DNA of 64,000 nt, taken from the NCBI GenBank assembly GCA_040081465.1, contig JBEBGL010000012.1, positions 1 through 64,000 of the forward strand, read 5' to 3'. Every line of letters begins with the position of its first letter. Position 1 is the first letter of the stretch. The translations under genes were made by a program, and so were the position numbers. Of this stretch, positions 23,376 through 31,094 are shown in pieces. A model generated the notes under the pieces. That model did not search any database, was not told the DNA's origin, and saw only the letters and a program-made list of their open reading frames with translations. The stretch comes from UBA668 sp040081465 (lineage in GTDB: Bacteria; Actinomycetota; Acidimicrobiia; Acidimicrobiales; Ilumatobacteraceae).

Positions 23376-23936
23376 TCAGAGCTTGTTGAGGTCGTACTTC
23401 GACGCAACGGCGCCCTGCTGGTTCTGATACTTGCTCTTTAAGTCGGGGTGCCCATACGGACGCTCCGCCGGTTGGTCGAGAAGTTGAAACACGAGTTGCG
23501 CGACCTTCATGCCGGGACGCAGAAGGATCGGCAGATTCGAAACGTTCGACAGTTCAAGGACAACGGTGCCCCTAAAGCCCGGGTCGATGAAGCCCGCGGT
23601 TGCGTGCACTTGCAAGCCAAGTCGACCAAGCGATGACTTGCCGTTGACGACGCCAACGATGTCGTCGGGGCAGCCAACGGTCTCCGCTGTATGACCTAGC
23701 GCGAACTCGCCGGGGTGCAGCACGAAGATTTCGCCTTCAGGAATCGTCACCGTCTCCATCAGTTTGTGCTGCTCGAACGGATCGATGTGGGTCTGCCGAC
23801 TGTTGCGCATCACCCGGAACTCAGTGCCCAACCGCACGTCGACCGACGCTGGCTGCACTAGCTCGGGATCGTATGGATCGAGCACGATGTAGCCCGACGA
23901 GAAGTGTTTGCGCAGGGTTCCGTCGGAGAGGATCAC
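23376..23936 (-). CDS. dcd: dCTP deaminase
   Basis: 186 aa. Family motifs: SVDVRLG, LHPGEFALGHTAE, NGKSSLGRLGLQVHATAGFIDPGF with the catalytic Glu region (EFALGHTAE) and ELSNVSNLPILLRPGMKVAQLVF; C-terminal GHPDLKSKYQNQQG. Makes dUTP (or dUMP in the bifunctional actinobacterial form; this length is close to the M. tuberculosis bifunctional enzyme) for thymidylate synthesis. Cytoplasmic. Next to the tRNA-Gly gene, which is on the opposite strand. Confidence 0.95.
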   Translation of the reverse strand: MILSDGTLRKHFSSGYIVLDPYDPELVQPASVDVRLGTEFRVMRNSRQTHIDPFEQHKLMETVTIPEGEIFVLHPGEFALGHTAETVGCPDDIVGVVNGKSSLGRLGLQVHATAGFIDPGFRGTVVLELSNVSNLPILLRPGMKVAQLVFQLLDQPAERPYGHPDLKSKYQNQQGAVASKYDLNKL

Positions 23937-23979
23937 AGCGGCGAGAGTACTGCCACACGAGTATCCTGCTCACCTGTTC

Positions 23980-24050
23980 GCGGGTGTAGTTCAGAGGCAG
24001 AACATCAGCTTCCCAAGCTGAGAACGCGGGTTCGATTCCCGTCACCCGCT
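23980..24050 (+). tRNA. tRNA-Gly (anticodon CCC)
   Basis: 71 bases folding into a cloverleaf: acceptor GCGGGTG/CACCCGC, D-arm GTTC-AGAGGCA-GAAC, anticodon stem TCAGC/GCTGA with loop TTCCCAA (anticodon CCC at 24012-24014), T-arm GCGGG-TTCGATT-CCCGT. Discriminator T at 24050. The 3' CCA is not encoded and must be added, which fits the cca gene in this window. Confidence 0.95.
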
Positions 24051-24102
24051 CGTCGGCGTCACTTGCCCCAGCGGATTCCCTGGGTCTCCTACGATTTCGC
24101 CC

Positions 24103-24744
24103 ATGCGCACACTGAGCGGGCTGGTCACGTTGCTGTTACTGATGTCGTGCGCCGACGACAACAAGCCAACTTCTACGGTGCCATCTTCGACTACGCCACC
24201 GGTGTTGTTTGACGCCGCTGATTGCCCAGTGACCGACGAAGTGTTTTGCGCAATGGCTACCGAGGTTGCAAATGCTCTCGCAGGGCGAGACGCACAACAA
24301 CTCGTGCTCCTTAGTCGACAAGACACGATCGTCTGCGCCGAGATGAACATCGAATACTTCCCAGGTTGCGTGGGACAGGACACGCTCACGGGCTACGGGT
24401 TGAGCGGCCCCACCCTGGTCGTTGAGGCCGCCAACGAAGCTGACTACCTTGCCGCGCTGCGAGACATGACGCAACCGATCGACCCGACAAGCGTCGAGAT
24501 ATTCGGAGTCGGAACCTGTGGGCCCGATGTGCCTGGGCGACGCACGTATCACCTTTCGTGGACCGCGAAGCACGTCGACGGCGATGTCGCGACGGAGGTC
24601 GTTGGTAGCTTCGAATCCTTGTTCCTCGACGACTGGAAGATTGTGCTCTCGTACTTCGGCACGCTTGAGGATTGGACCGCCCAAGAGAACGATCCGTTTA
24701 GCGAGTCGTTCTGTGAAGCGGGACGAACCCCGTGGGGGAACTGA
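24103..24744 (+). CDS. Putative lipoprotein, function unknown
   Basis: 213 aa. Short signal peptide with lipobox LLLLMSC (Cys 16), then a Thr/Pro/Ser linker (PTSTVPSSTTPP) and a domain of about 180 residues holding at least six further Cys, likely disulphide-bonded outside the cell. WTAKHVDGDVATEVVGSFESLFLDDWKIVLSYFG suggests a beta-rich fold resembling small periplasmic NTF2-like domains, though I cannot assign it. Overlaps the next gene by 13 bases. Confidence 0.75.
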   Translation: MRTLSGLVTLLLLMSCADDNKPTSTVPSSTTPPVLFDAADCPVTDEVFCAMATEVANALAGRDAQQLVLLSRQDTIVCAEMNIEYFPGCVGQDTLTGYGLSGPTLVVEAANEADYLAALRDMTQPIDPTSVEIFGVGTCGPDVPGRRTYHLSWTAKHVDGDVATEVVGSFESLFLDDWKIVLSYFGTLEDWTAQENDPFSESFCEAGRTPWGN

Positions 24745-25298
24745 TTCGGGCTGACGCGGTCGCGCCACAACTGTGGCGCAACGGTGGCGGACAAACGCGT
24801 GAGTTGCTCGCGTGGCCATCCGCTGACAACTGCATGCTGCGCATCGCTCTCGCTGACATCGACGTCGATGGGCCGTTCTCGATTTACGACGGTGTCGAGC
24901 GTTGGATCGTGGTGATTTCCGGTGTCGGTATTGATCTGAGTTTCAGCGACGGAGACCGACGACTTCGCTTGGGCGACGATCCTCTCCGATTCGATGGTGC
25001 TGACGCTCCCGATTGTCGACTACTCGACGGACCGACGCGCGATCTCAACTTGATGGTGCAAGGCGGCGTGGGCGTAATGCGAGCGGTGGAGGCCGGTGTC
25101 GCGTGGACAGAGGACAACGCGATGCGCGGAGTGTTCACCACAGGGTCCGGCGGATTGGTAGCCGGTGGTGAGGCCCGCGGCGTCCCGGCGATGACGCTGT
25201 TGTGGGACGAACGGGCAAATGGCGTGTGGACGTTTGAACACGACGAGCCAAGCGCCGCGAATCAAGCCTGGTGGCTCGGTTTCACGCCTTCGGAGTGA
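24732..25298 (+). CDS. HutD/Ves-family cupin protein
   Basis: 188 aa, GTG start 24732 inside the 3' end of the lipoprotein gene. HutD pattern: PQLWRNGGGQTRELLAWP at the start, LRIALADIDVDGPFSIYDGVERWIVVISG, and DLNLMVQGGVGVMR. HutD proteins lie in histidine-utilisation clusters and are thought to buffer an intermediate; no hut genes are present here, so the role is uncertain. Its 3' end overlaps the convergent membrane protein gene by 17 bases. Confidence 0.82.
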   Translation: MGELIRADAVAPQLWRNGGGQTRELLAWPSADNCMLRIALADIDVDGPFSIYDGVERWIVVISGVGIDLSFSDGDRRLRLGDDPLRFDGADAPDCRLLDGPTRDLNLMVQGGVGVMRAVEAGVAWTEDNAMRGVFTTGSGGLVAGGEARGVPAMTLLWDERANGVWTFEHDEPSAANQAWWLGFTPSE

Positions 25299-26013
25299 CG
25301 ACTGCCTTTTGCGCGCGTTCGGCGCGCACCGCGGCCAGCGGACGAACTGCAGCCTTACGCCAACCGACGCCATGCAGTTTTCCTGATGGCGGCCAAAGGT
25401 CGTCGCGGCTGTACGCCCACCACTCGTACGGGTTGAGGTAATACGAGCACGTCTCAATAGCCTTGCCGACCCTCTCTTTGCGGCCGCCGCGCAACCACAC
25501 AAAGACTCCGCCAATGATGCCGAATAGCGACCACAGTCCGTAGAGCGGTAAGTACAGCGGACCAAACCAACGTGCTTGCCACACGTGCACGGCTTCGTGA
25601 TCGGTGATCAGTTTGCAGCGTCGCGCAACGTCGACGTCGCCGGCACCGGAGATGACGTTGCCAACGGTCAGCGCGAAGCCGGGCTTGAAGGTGAAACCGC
25701 GGCGGTACACGTGACTGTTCTGGCGGTGACTGAGCTTCGGCTCGAATCCGGGTGAGCCCTTCAGCGTTCCGATGAGGTGCACAAGCAGACCAAACCCGAT
25801 CGAGAGGGTGCCCCATGTGGAGTCGAGAACGAACGCGATCCAACCGCCGAGCGAACGCCACGCATAGATCTGTCGCCATCCGCTGAGTGCGCCGTTGAGG
25901 CCGGCGATGATCGCCATCACGAGCCCGACGACCGGATGTATCAGGCCACCGACAAACCAACCGAGCGCAGTGCCGGCGGCGGCGGTGACGATCGATTCAG
26001 CGAGCCGTTTCAC
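25282..26013 (-). CDS. Membrane protein with an HExxH motif
   Basis: 243 aa from GTG 26013, which overlaps the stop of the upstream phosphoesterase gene as TAGTG. Two or three N-terminal hydrophobic segments (glycine-zipper-like), another about 70-90, then VGNVISGAGDVDVARRCKLI and ITDHEAVHVWQARWFGPLY. HEAVH fits the zinc-metalloprotease motif HExxH and is followed by more hydrophobic segments. It may be a membrane-embedded peptidase, or a fold that has kept the motif without activity. C-terminus carries YYLNPYEWWAY. Confidence 0.7.
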   Translation of the reverse strand: MKRLAESIVTAAAGTALGWFVGGLIHPVVGLVMAIIAGLNGALSGWRQIYAWRSLGGWIAFVLDSTWGTLSIGFGLLVHLIGTLKGSPGFEPKLSHRQNSHVYRRGFTFKPGFALTVGNVISGAGDVDVARRCKLITDHEAVHVWQARWFGPLYLPLYGLWSLFGIIGGVFVWLRGGRKERVGKAIETCSYYLNPYEWWAYSRDDLWPPSGKLHGVGWRKAAVRPLAAVRAERAQKAVVTPKA

Positions 26014-26756
26014 TAGAAAGGTCCTAACACAGTGTTCGTTTCGTTGGGGTCGGGCAGGCGTCGCCAACTGAAGTCGCCGTCGTCTGCAAGCGACAGTACC
26101 AAGGCGCCGACGTGTCCGTTATCGAGGATGAACTGCGCGTTGCGATGCTTGATTGAGTAGAAGCTCGACGAGCAGCCGATGTAGGACACGCCACCGAACA
26201 CCACGTTGAACGCTTCGTGTAGGTGGCCAGACAGCACAACTCGCACGTCGCCGCGCGCGGCCAGCGCAGTCGCCAACTCAGCGCCGCCTTCGAGTCGCAT
26301 CCATGGGTGCGTGCTGGTGGAGATCGGTGGGTGATGCAGCGCCAGCAGTGTCGGGACGCCGACGTCAGGCCCGAGTCGGCGCAACAGGTCGGGGACATCG
26401 ATGCGACCCCACTCGGTCTTCGGAATCGTCGTGTCGGCCAACAGCAAGCGCCAGCCACCGATCGACATCTCGTCGACAGCACCGAGAATCGTTGCAACAG
26501 CGGCGGGGTCGTCGTGATTACCCGCAACAGCGAGAACCGGGACACCGAGCGGCTTCACCGCTTGCGCGACGCGCTCGAGTGCTTCGAGCGATCCGTCGTC
26601 GGCGATGTCGCCGGTGAGCAGCAAGACGTCAGGCTGCGCATCGGCCACCAACGCAACGGCGCGGCGCAGCATCTCGTCAGGCGACTTGTCACCGGCAACC
26701 GGCTCGCGTTTCAGGTGGCTGTCAGTGATCTGCGCAACGGTGATTGTCGATGACAT
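26013..26756 (-). CDS. Calcineurin-like metallophosphoesterase (CpdA-type)
   Basis: 247 aa. All five metal-site motifs of the class III cyclic-nucleotide phosphodiesterase type are visible: ITDSHLK, LLTGDIADDG, AVAGNHDD, LLALHHPP and LSGHLHEAFN. It should hydrolyse a phosphodiester, perhaps cAMP or another cyclic nucleotide, in the cytoplasm. Coupled to the downstream HExxH membrane protein. A cNMP-binding protein is encoded 5 kb away, so cyclic-nucleotide signalling is possible. Confidence 0.88.
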   Translation of the reverse strand: MSSTITVAQITDSHLKREPVAGDKSPDEMLRRAVALVADAQPDVLLLTGDIADDGSLEALERVAQAVKPLGVPVLAVAGNHDDPAAVATILGAVDEMSIGGWRLLLADTTIPKTEWGRIDVPDLLRRLGPDVGVPTLLALHHPPISTSTHPWMRLEGGAELATALAARGDVRVVLSGHLHEAFNVVFGGVSYIGCSSSFYSIKHRNAQFILDNGHVGALVLSLADDGDFSWRRLPDPNETNTVLGPF

Positions 26757-26771
26757 CTCGCCCCCTGCGTA

Positions 26772-26981
26772 TCAGCGGCTGATAAGCGCCGCAAGTGCGG
26801 CTAGAGCCACGACGAATCCGATCGCAGCCATTGTCAGGCTACGGATTCGAGGCGCCCGATCAAGATCCCCCTCGGTACGAGCACCTTCGGGCGGGCGCAC
26901 AACCGCCATCACGTTGCCGACGAACAGAGCACCACCAAGCGCCAGCAATAGCCAGACGATGAGGTCTTTGCCGAGGAACAT
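26772..26981 (-). CDS. Small membrane protein, 69 aa
   Basis: ATG 26981 (MFLGKDLIVWLLLALGGAL). Two hydrophobic helices (about 7-24 and 46-66) separated by a charged loop (RPPEGARTEGDLDRAPRIR). Lies ten bases downstream of the dnaB stop and could be carried on the same transcript. No recognised family. Confidence 0.7.
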   Translation of the reverse strand: MFLGKDLIVWLLLALGGALFVGNVMAVVRPPEGARTEGDLDRAPRIRSLTMAAIGFVVALAALAALISR

Positions 26982-26991
26982 GCAACCAGTT

Positions 26992-28386
26992 CTACACGCC
27001 GCGAGCGGCGTTACCGAACTTCGCGTACTGACTGCGGAAGACCAGCCGTGCAAGACCGGTCGGGCCGGAACGGTGCTTAGCCACGATCAGTTCGGCGCTC
27101 GCCTTGTCAGGCGACTCACGGTTGTAAACCTCGTCGCGGTAAAGGAACATAACGACATCCGCGTCTTGTTCTAGCGATCCACTTTCGCGAAGGTCGGCGA
27201 GCATTGGGCGTTTGTCGGCGCGGGTTTCTAGGTTTCGGCTGAGCTGACTGAGGGCCAGGATCGGCACGTCGAGTTCGCGAGCGAGAATCTTCAAGCCGCG
27301 ACTGATCTCGCTGACTTCGAGTTGGCGGTTCTCGACGCTGGCGCCACTGCTCATCAGTTGCAAGTAGTCGATCATGATCAGCGCCAAGCCACCGTGTCGC
27401 GACTTCAACCGACGCGCTTTGGCGCGAATCTCCATCACAGTCACGCGCGGGTTGTCGTCGAGATACAAGGGCACGCTGTCGATGCGGTTGATCGCTCGGC
27501 CGATCTTGGTCCAGTCGGCCTCCGCCAAGCGACCCGAGCGCAACTTCTGCGATTCGACCTCCGCCTCGCTCGAAAGGATTCGCTGCGTTAGCTCGGCGTG
27601 GCCCATTTCGAGCGAGAACACCAACACTGGTTTGTGCGTGGTCTTCGCGACGTGAGTCGCGATGCCGAGGCCAAGCGCGGTCTTACCAACCGACGGGCGG
27701 GCGCCGACGATATTGAGCGAACTGGGCTGCAAACCCGAGAGCAGTTCGTCGAGGTCATTCAAGCCGGTAGCAACACCCGTGATGATGTCGCCGCGCTCGA
27801 ACGTTTCTTGCAGCTTGTCCATTGCGATCGGCAGCAAGTCGGACAACGGTCGCGTCGAGTCGATAACACGATCCTCAGCGACCTCGAAGACCTTGGTCTC
27901 TGCCTCGTCGAGCGCTTTCGTGACGTCGTCGGGCTCAAGGTACGCGATCTCGGTGATCTCGCCAGCGACGCTGATCAGCCGACGCAACACCGCGGTGTCT
28001 TGCACGATTTTGGCGTAGCGCGAGGCATTCGAGATCGCCGGCGTTGCGTTCTGCAGTTCCAGCAGCGCCTGCCCGCCACCGACTTCATCCAGCAGGCCGT
28101 TGCGGCGCAGTTCGTCGGCGACGGTGACGACATCGACCGGTTGACCAGTCGCCATCAACCCGCGAATGGCCGAGTAGATGTGTTGATGCGACGGCTTATA
28201 GAAGTGCTCGACCTGCAAGCCGAGTTCCGACACTTGGCCAACGACTTCGCGCGACAGCAACAACGCGCCTAGCAGACTCTCTTCCGCGTTCAGGTTGTGC
28301 GGTGGAACGCGGCCTGCAGCCGACCGACCGGAGTCGCGCGAGTTGCCACCGTTTCTTGAACTGAATTCGCGTCGTGTGTCGGTCAT
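26992..28386 (-). CDS. dnaB: Replicative DNA helicase DnaB
   Basis: 464 aa. N-terminal interaction domain (PPHNLNAEESLLGALLLS), linker, and RecA-like C-terminal motor with Walker A GARPSVGKTALGLG, Walker B ALIMIDYLQLM and DnaB motifs SLEMGHAELTQRIL and QLSRNLETRADKRPMLADLRESG. Length is standard, so there is no intein (these are common in actinobacterial dnaB). Unwinds DNA at the fork. Last major gene of the rpsF-ssb-rpsR-rplI-dnaB cluster; the 213-bp gap before it has DnaA-box-like sequences. A DciA-type loader (DUF721) is encoded at 55416. Confidence 0.97.
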   Translation of the reverse strand: MTDTRREFSSRNGGNSRDSGRSAAGRVPPHNLNAEESLLGALLLSREVVGQVSELGLQVEHFYKPSHQHIYSAIRGLMATGQPVDVVTVADELRRNGLLDEVGGGQALLELQNATPAISNASRYAKIVQDTAVLRRLISVAGEITEIAYLEPDDVTKALDEAETKVFEVAEDRVIDSTRPLSDLLPIAMDKLQETFERGDIITGVATGLNDLDELLSGLQPSSLNIVGARPSVGKTALGLGIATHVAKTTHKPVLVFSLEMGHAELTQRILSSEAEVESQKLRSGRLAEADWTKIGRAINRIDSVPLYLDDNPRVTVMEIRAKARRLKSRHGGLALIMIDYLQLMSSGASVENRQLEVSEISRGLKILARELDVPILALSQLSRNLETRADKRPMLADLRESGSLEQDADVVMFLYRDEVYNRESPDKASAELIVAKHRSGPTGLARLVFRSQYAKFGNAARGV

Positions 28387-28465
28387 GGGCTGATCACCTT
28401 CTCAGACAATCCCTGTGAGCAGTAAGGGGAGCAACTTGGGTATTAGCTGTGACCCAACCTGTGGG

Positions 28466-28486
28466 GCACTGTGGAAAACACAGTGC
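28466..28486. repeat. 8-bp inverted repeat between rplI and dnaB
   Basis: GCACTGTG (28466-28473), GAAAA loop, CACAGTGC (28479-28486). Lies in the rplI-dnaB gap; no T-run beyond it. It overlaps a DnaA-box-like TGTGGAAAA. Could be an attenuator or protein-binding palindrome. Confidence 0.4.
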
Positions 28487-28547
28487 TCTGGGGGTCGGAC
28501 AGGGATACCGAGCCGACCACGAGGCGCGCCAAAAGCGCGGTCGAGAC

Positions 28548-28568
28548 TGTGGATAACTATGTGGACAA
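28548..28568. promoter_or_regulatory. Two DnaA boxes upstream of dnaB
   Basis: TGTGGATAA (28548-28556) is the exact complement of the consensus TTATCCACA, and TGTGGACAA (28560-28568) is the complement of the common high-GC form TTGTCCACA. They lie four bases apart in the same orientation within the rplI-dnaB gap, so DnaA may control dnaB transcription. Confidence 0.65.
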
Positions 28569-28599
28569 GAGGGCCTGGGGCCCCGATGAACGGACTCGC

Positions 28600-29043
28600 T
28601 TACTTAGCGACGACCTCAATCGAGATCGGGAACTCGACATCGTGATGCAGTTTGGCGATCACGTTGTAGGTACCCGTGCTCTTGATGTGATCTACATGCA
28701 ACTTGCGACGATCGAGCGCAATCTTGGTTTGTGCCTCGACCGCGGCAGCTACATCGGCAGCGGTGACCGAGCCGAACAGTCGACCCTCGGCACCAGCCTT
28801 CACCGCGATAGTGATCGTCTTGGCGACGAGTGCCGAAGCAATGGTCTGCGCACTTTCACGATCTTGCGAATCGCGTAGGTCGCGAGCACGACGCATGGCG
28901 CCTGCCTGCGACACCGCGCCATCGGACGCCTTCATGGCGTGGCCCTTCGGCAGCAAGAAGTTGCGCGCAAAACCATCGGCGACATCGACGATGTCGCCGC
29001 GCTTGCCAACACCCTTGCGGTCAGAACGAAGTATCAGCTTCAT
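28600..29043 (-). CDS. rplI: 50S ribosomal protein L9
   Basis: 147 aa. N-terminal RNA-binding domain with MKLILRSDRKGVGKRGDIVDVADGFARNFLLPKGHAMKAS pattern (the Gly-Lys-Gly and NFLLPKG signature), long connecting helix and C-terminal domain (ADVAAAVEAQTKIALDRRKL, GTYNVIAKLHHDVEF). Binds 23S rRNA at the base of the L1 stalk. Starts three bases after the rpsR stop. Confidence 0.97.
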   Translation of the reverse strand: MKLILRSDRKGVGKRGDIVDVADGFARNFLLPKGHAMKASDGAVSQAGAMRRARDLRDSQDRESAQTIASALVAKTITIAVKAGAEGRLFGSVTAADVAAAVEAQTKIALDRRKLHVDHIKSTGTYNVIAKLHHDVEFPISIEVVAK

Positions 29044-29046
29044 CGG

Positions 29047-29508
29047 TCAGCCCTCTTCCGTCTCGGTGTCGGCGGTCTGCACGGTGATCAATTCGTCGTC
29101 GATGGCCTCGATGTCTGTATCGAGTGTCTCGAGGTCGGGGATCGCCACTTGGCTCTCACGCTGTGGTGCATCGTCGCGACCACGCCGGCTGTCGCCATCG
29201 CGCGGAGGACGTGACGTACGCGTTTGGGCGACCCGCTTTGTGTACGGCAGCAAGGCCATCTCACGCGAGTTCTTGATTGCCAACGCGATGTCGCGCTGCT
29301 GCTGCACCGTGTTACCGGTGACGCGGCGGTTGCGAATCTTCGACCGATCGCTGACGAAACGTGTCAGCAAGTTGACGTCCTTGTAGTCGACGTACTCGAC
29401 CTTGTCGGTGAGTAGAACGCTCGTCTTCTTCTTGAACTTCTTCGGGTTGGCCCCTTCTTTGGGCGCCCTCGGCTTGGTCTTCTTGTTGCTGTTGTTGTTG
29501 CTTGCCAT
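29047..29508 (-). CDS. rpsR: 30S ribosomal protein S18 with a long acidic C-terminal extension
   Basis: 153 aa, about twice the usual 75-90. The S18 core runs from about residue 30 to 95: VEYVDYKDVNLLTRFVSDRSKI, RVTGNTVQQQRDIALAIKNSREMALLPYT. After it, about 55 residues are first Arg/Asp-rich and then strongly acidic (LETLDTDIEAIDDELITV...). The N-terminal basic tail is also longer than usual. S18 pairs with S6 in the ribosome platform; the extension would protrude from it. Between ssb and rplI. Confidence 0.95.
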   Translation of the reverse strand: MASNNNSNKKTKPRAPKEGANPKKFKKKTSVLLTDKVEYVDYKDVNLLTRFVSDRSKIRNRRVTGNTVQQQRDIALAIKNSREMALLPYTKRVAQTRTSRPPRDGDSRRGRDDAPQRESQVAIPDLETLDTDIEAIDDELITVQTADTETEEG

Positions 29509-29540
29509 ATCAGTGGTTGTCCTTCAAGAGAGAAACAGGG

Positions 29541-30011
29541 TCAGAACGGCTCTTCGTCGCCGTACACGGGATCTGGTGCGCGGCTTGCGCCTGCGTTGCT
29601 GGAAGCGCCGGCATTGCTGCCACCGCCGCCCGAGCTTGAACCGCCGCCACTGCTGTCGCGGGAGATGCGCTCGACTTCGGCGCGAGCCCAACGCAATGAC
29701 GGACCGATCTCGTCGGCGACGATTTCGACCACGTTGCGCTTCTCGCCTTCCTTCGTTTCGTACTCACGCTGCTCGAGACGACCCGTCACGATGATGCGGG
29801 TGCCCTTGGTGAGTGACGCCGCTGCGTTCTCGCCAAGAGTGTCCCAAGCGCTGACATTGAAGAACGAAACTTTCTCTTGCCATTCGCCGTTCTGCTGCCA
29901 ACGACGGTTGACGGCTACGCCGAAACTGGCGATGCCTTTGCCACCGGCGGTAAAGCGCAGTTCGGGGTCGCGGGTGAGATTTCCTACGATGGTGACAACG
30001 CTGTCGGCCAT
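29541..30011 (-). CDS. ssb: Single-stranded DNA-binding protein
   Basis: 156 aa from ATG 30011 with AAGGAG upstream. OB fold in residues 1-115 (MADSVVTIVGNLTRDPELRF, GIASFGVAVNRRW, FFNVSAWDTLGENAA, KGTRIIVTGRL), then a Gly/Ser/Asn/Ala-rich disordered linker and the acidic tip YGDEEPF that recruits partner proteins. Binds ssDNA at the replication fork. Classical position between rpsF and rpsR. Confidence 0.97.
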   Translation of the reverse strand: MADSVVTIVGNLTRDPELRFTAGGKGIASFGVAVNRRWQQNGEWQEKVSFFNVSAWDTLGENAAASLTKGTRIIVTGRLEQREYETKEGEKRNVVEIVADEIGPSLRWARAEVERISRDSSGGGSSSGGGGSNAGASSNAGASRAPDPVYGDEEPF

Positions 30012-30033
30012 GTTGGTGCTCCTTTGAGGTGAC

Positions 30034-30369
30034 TTAGACGGAGGCTGTGACGGCCATGCCGCGACGATTTGCCTCGTCGACGGGTAGGCGCAGCAACTTG
30101 TGACGGACGACATCGTCGGCGATACGGAGCGAGCGCTCGAGTTCGTCGAGGGCTCCACCAGGAGCCAAGACGTTCATGACGGCGTAATAGCCGTAATGCT
30201 TCTTGTTGATCGGAAAGGCGAACTGGCGCCGACCCCACCAATCGGGCTTGCCGTGAACGCTGCCGCCGGCCTTGGCGATGGTGTCGGTGATCGACTTCAC
30301 CCACGCCTGGGCAGCAACTTCATCGAGGTCACCTTCGAGGATGACCATGAACTCGTAAGCACGCATCAT
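30034..30369 (-). CDS. rpsF: 30S ribosomal protein S6
   Basis: 111 aa. Starts at ATG 30369 or the adjacent ATG 30366, with GGGAG upstream. S6 signatures: MRAYEFMVILEGDLDE, GGSVHGKPDWWGRRQFAFPINKKHYGYYAVMNVLA in pattern, and LERSLRIADDVVRHKLLRL. Partner of S18 in the small subunit. First gene of the replication-linked ribosomal operon; hairpins in its leader may be an S6:S18 control element. Confidence 0.97.
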   Translation of the reverse strand: MMRAYEFMVILEGDLDEVAAQAWVKSITDTIAKAGGSVHGKPDWWGRRQFAFPINKKHYGYYAVMNVLAPGGALDELERSLRIADDVVRHKLLRLPVDEANRRGMAVTASV

Positions 30370-30389
30370 GCGTGTGAACTCCCTTCGGA

Positions 30390-30419
30390 CCCCGGAGGAC
30401 CGGGGGCCCCAATTGGGGC
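30390..30419 (-). promoter_or_regulatory. GC-rich double hairpin in the rpsF leader
   Basis: Two adjoining inverted repeats: CCCCGG-AGGA-CCGGGG (30390-30405) and the perfect palindrome GCCCCAATTGGGGC (30406-30419), 20 bases upstream of rpsF in the transcript. Many bacteria control this operon by S6:S18 binding to a leader hairpin containing a CCG element; the position fits, but I cannot show that the conserved bulge is present. Confidence 0.45.
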
Positions 30420-30521
30420 AGGGCCAATATGACCGGGTGAGTGTAGCGGCACCATTCCTGAACCATCGCAGAGGGGTCTGACACGGTCGTTACCCAAGCG
30501 TTGACGACTACCGTCGGGCCA

Positions 30522-31094
30522 ATGGACCTGCACGACTGGATGGTTGCCGACCTCGCCGCGGTGCGCTCAAAGCTGTTCGACACGGTGGTTCGCTTGGTGC
30601 CCGCCAGCCGTTGGCACGAGCAGGCCGACGGCGGTGGCAGCACGATCGCCGGCTTGCTATTGCACGTCGCTCGCCACCAAGACCTGGCCGTAAACACCGT
30701 TATCCGCAACCACGATCCACTCTTCGCCGCACACGCCGACGCGCTCGGACTTGCCGACGCGGGTCCAGGCGTCGCGCTTCCCGAGAAGGAAGACCTCGCC
30801 GTCACCAGCCGAGTGAGCGATCAGGCGTTACTCGCCTACGTCACCGCCGTTTTCGACGGCACGCAGCAGTGGCTCGACGCACTGGGCACACTCGCGCTCG
30901 ACATCGAACCCAACTGCGACTACCGGTTGACCCACAAGGGTGGTCTCGCCGAATCCGACTTCCCCTGGCTCTACGGCATGTGGAACGGCAAGGCGCTCTG
31001 GTGGTTCGTGCAATGGCCTGTAATTGGCCACGCTCACGCGCACGCTGGCGAAGCCATCAGCATCCGAAATCGAATGGGCCTCAGCCCCTTCTAG
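30522..31094 (+). CDS. DinB-like metalloenzyme (mycothiol-dependent-transferase-type fold)
   Basis: 190 aa from ATG 30522 (MDLHDWMVADLAAVRSKLFD). Four-helix DinB_2-like pattern: VRLVPASRWHEQADGGGSTIAGLLLHVARHQDLAV with a metal-binding His pair, and the C-terminal His-rich helix VQWPVIGHAHAHAGEAISIRN. Such proteins in actinobacteria often use mycothiol or bind a metal without known substrate. Convergent with the gamma-glutamylcyclotransferase-like gene, overlapping by four bases. Confidence 0.75.
   Translation: MDLHDWMVADLAAVRSKLFDTVVRLVPASRWHEQADGGGSTIAGLLLHVARHQDLAVNTVIRNHDPLFAAHADALGLADAGPGVALPEKEDLAVTSRVSDQALLAYVTAVFDGTQQWLDALGTLALDIEPNCDYRLTHKGGLAESDFPWLYGMWNGKALWWFVQWPVIGHAHAHAGEAISIRNRMGLSPF

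Noticed and set aside
24064..24082. Small CCCAG/CTGGG hairpin after tRNA-Gly
   Set aside because: Only five base pairs and no T-run; too weak to call a terminator.
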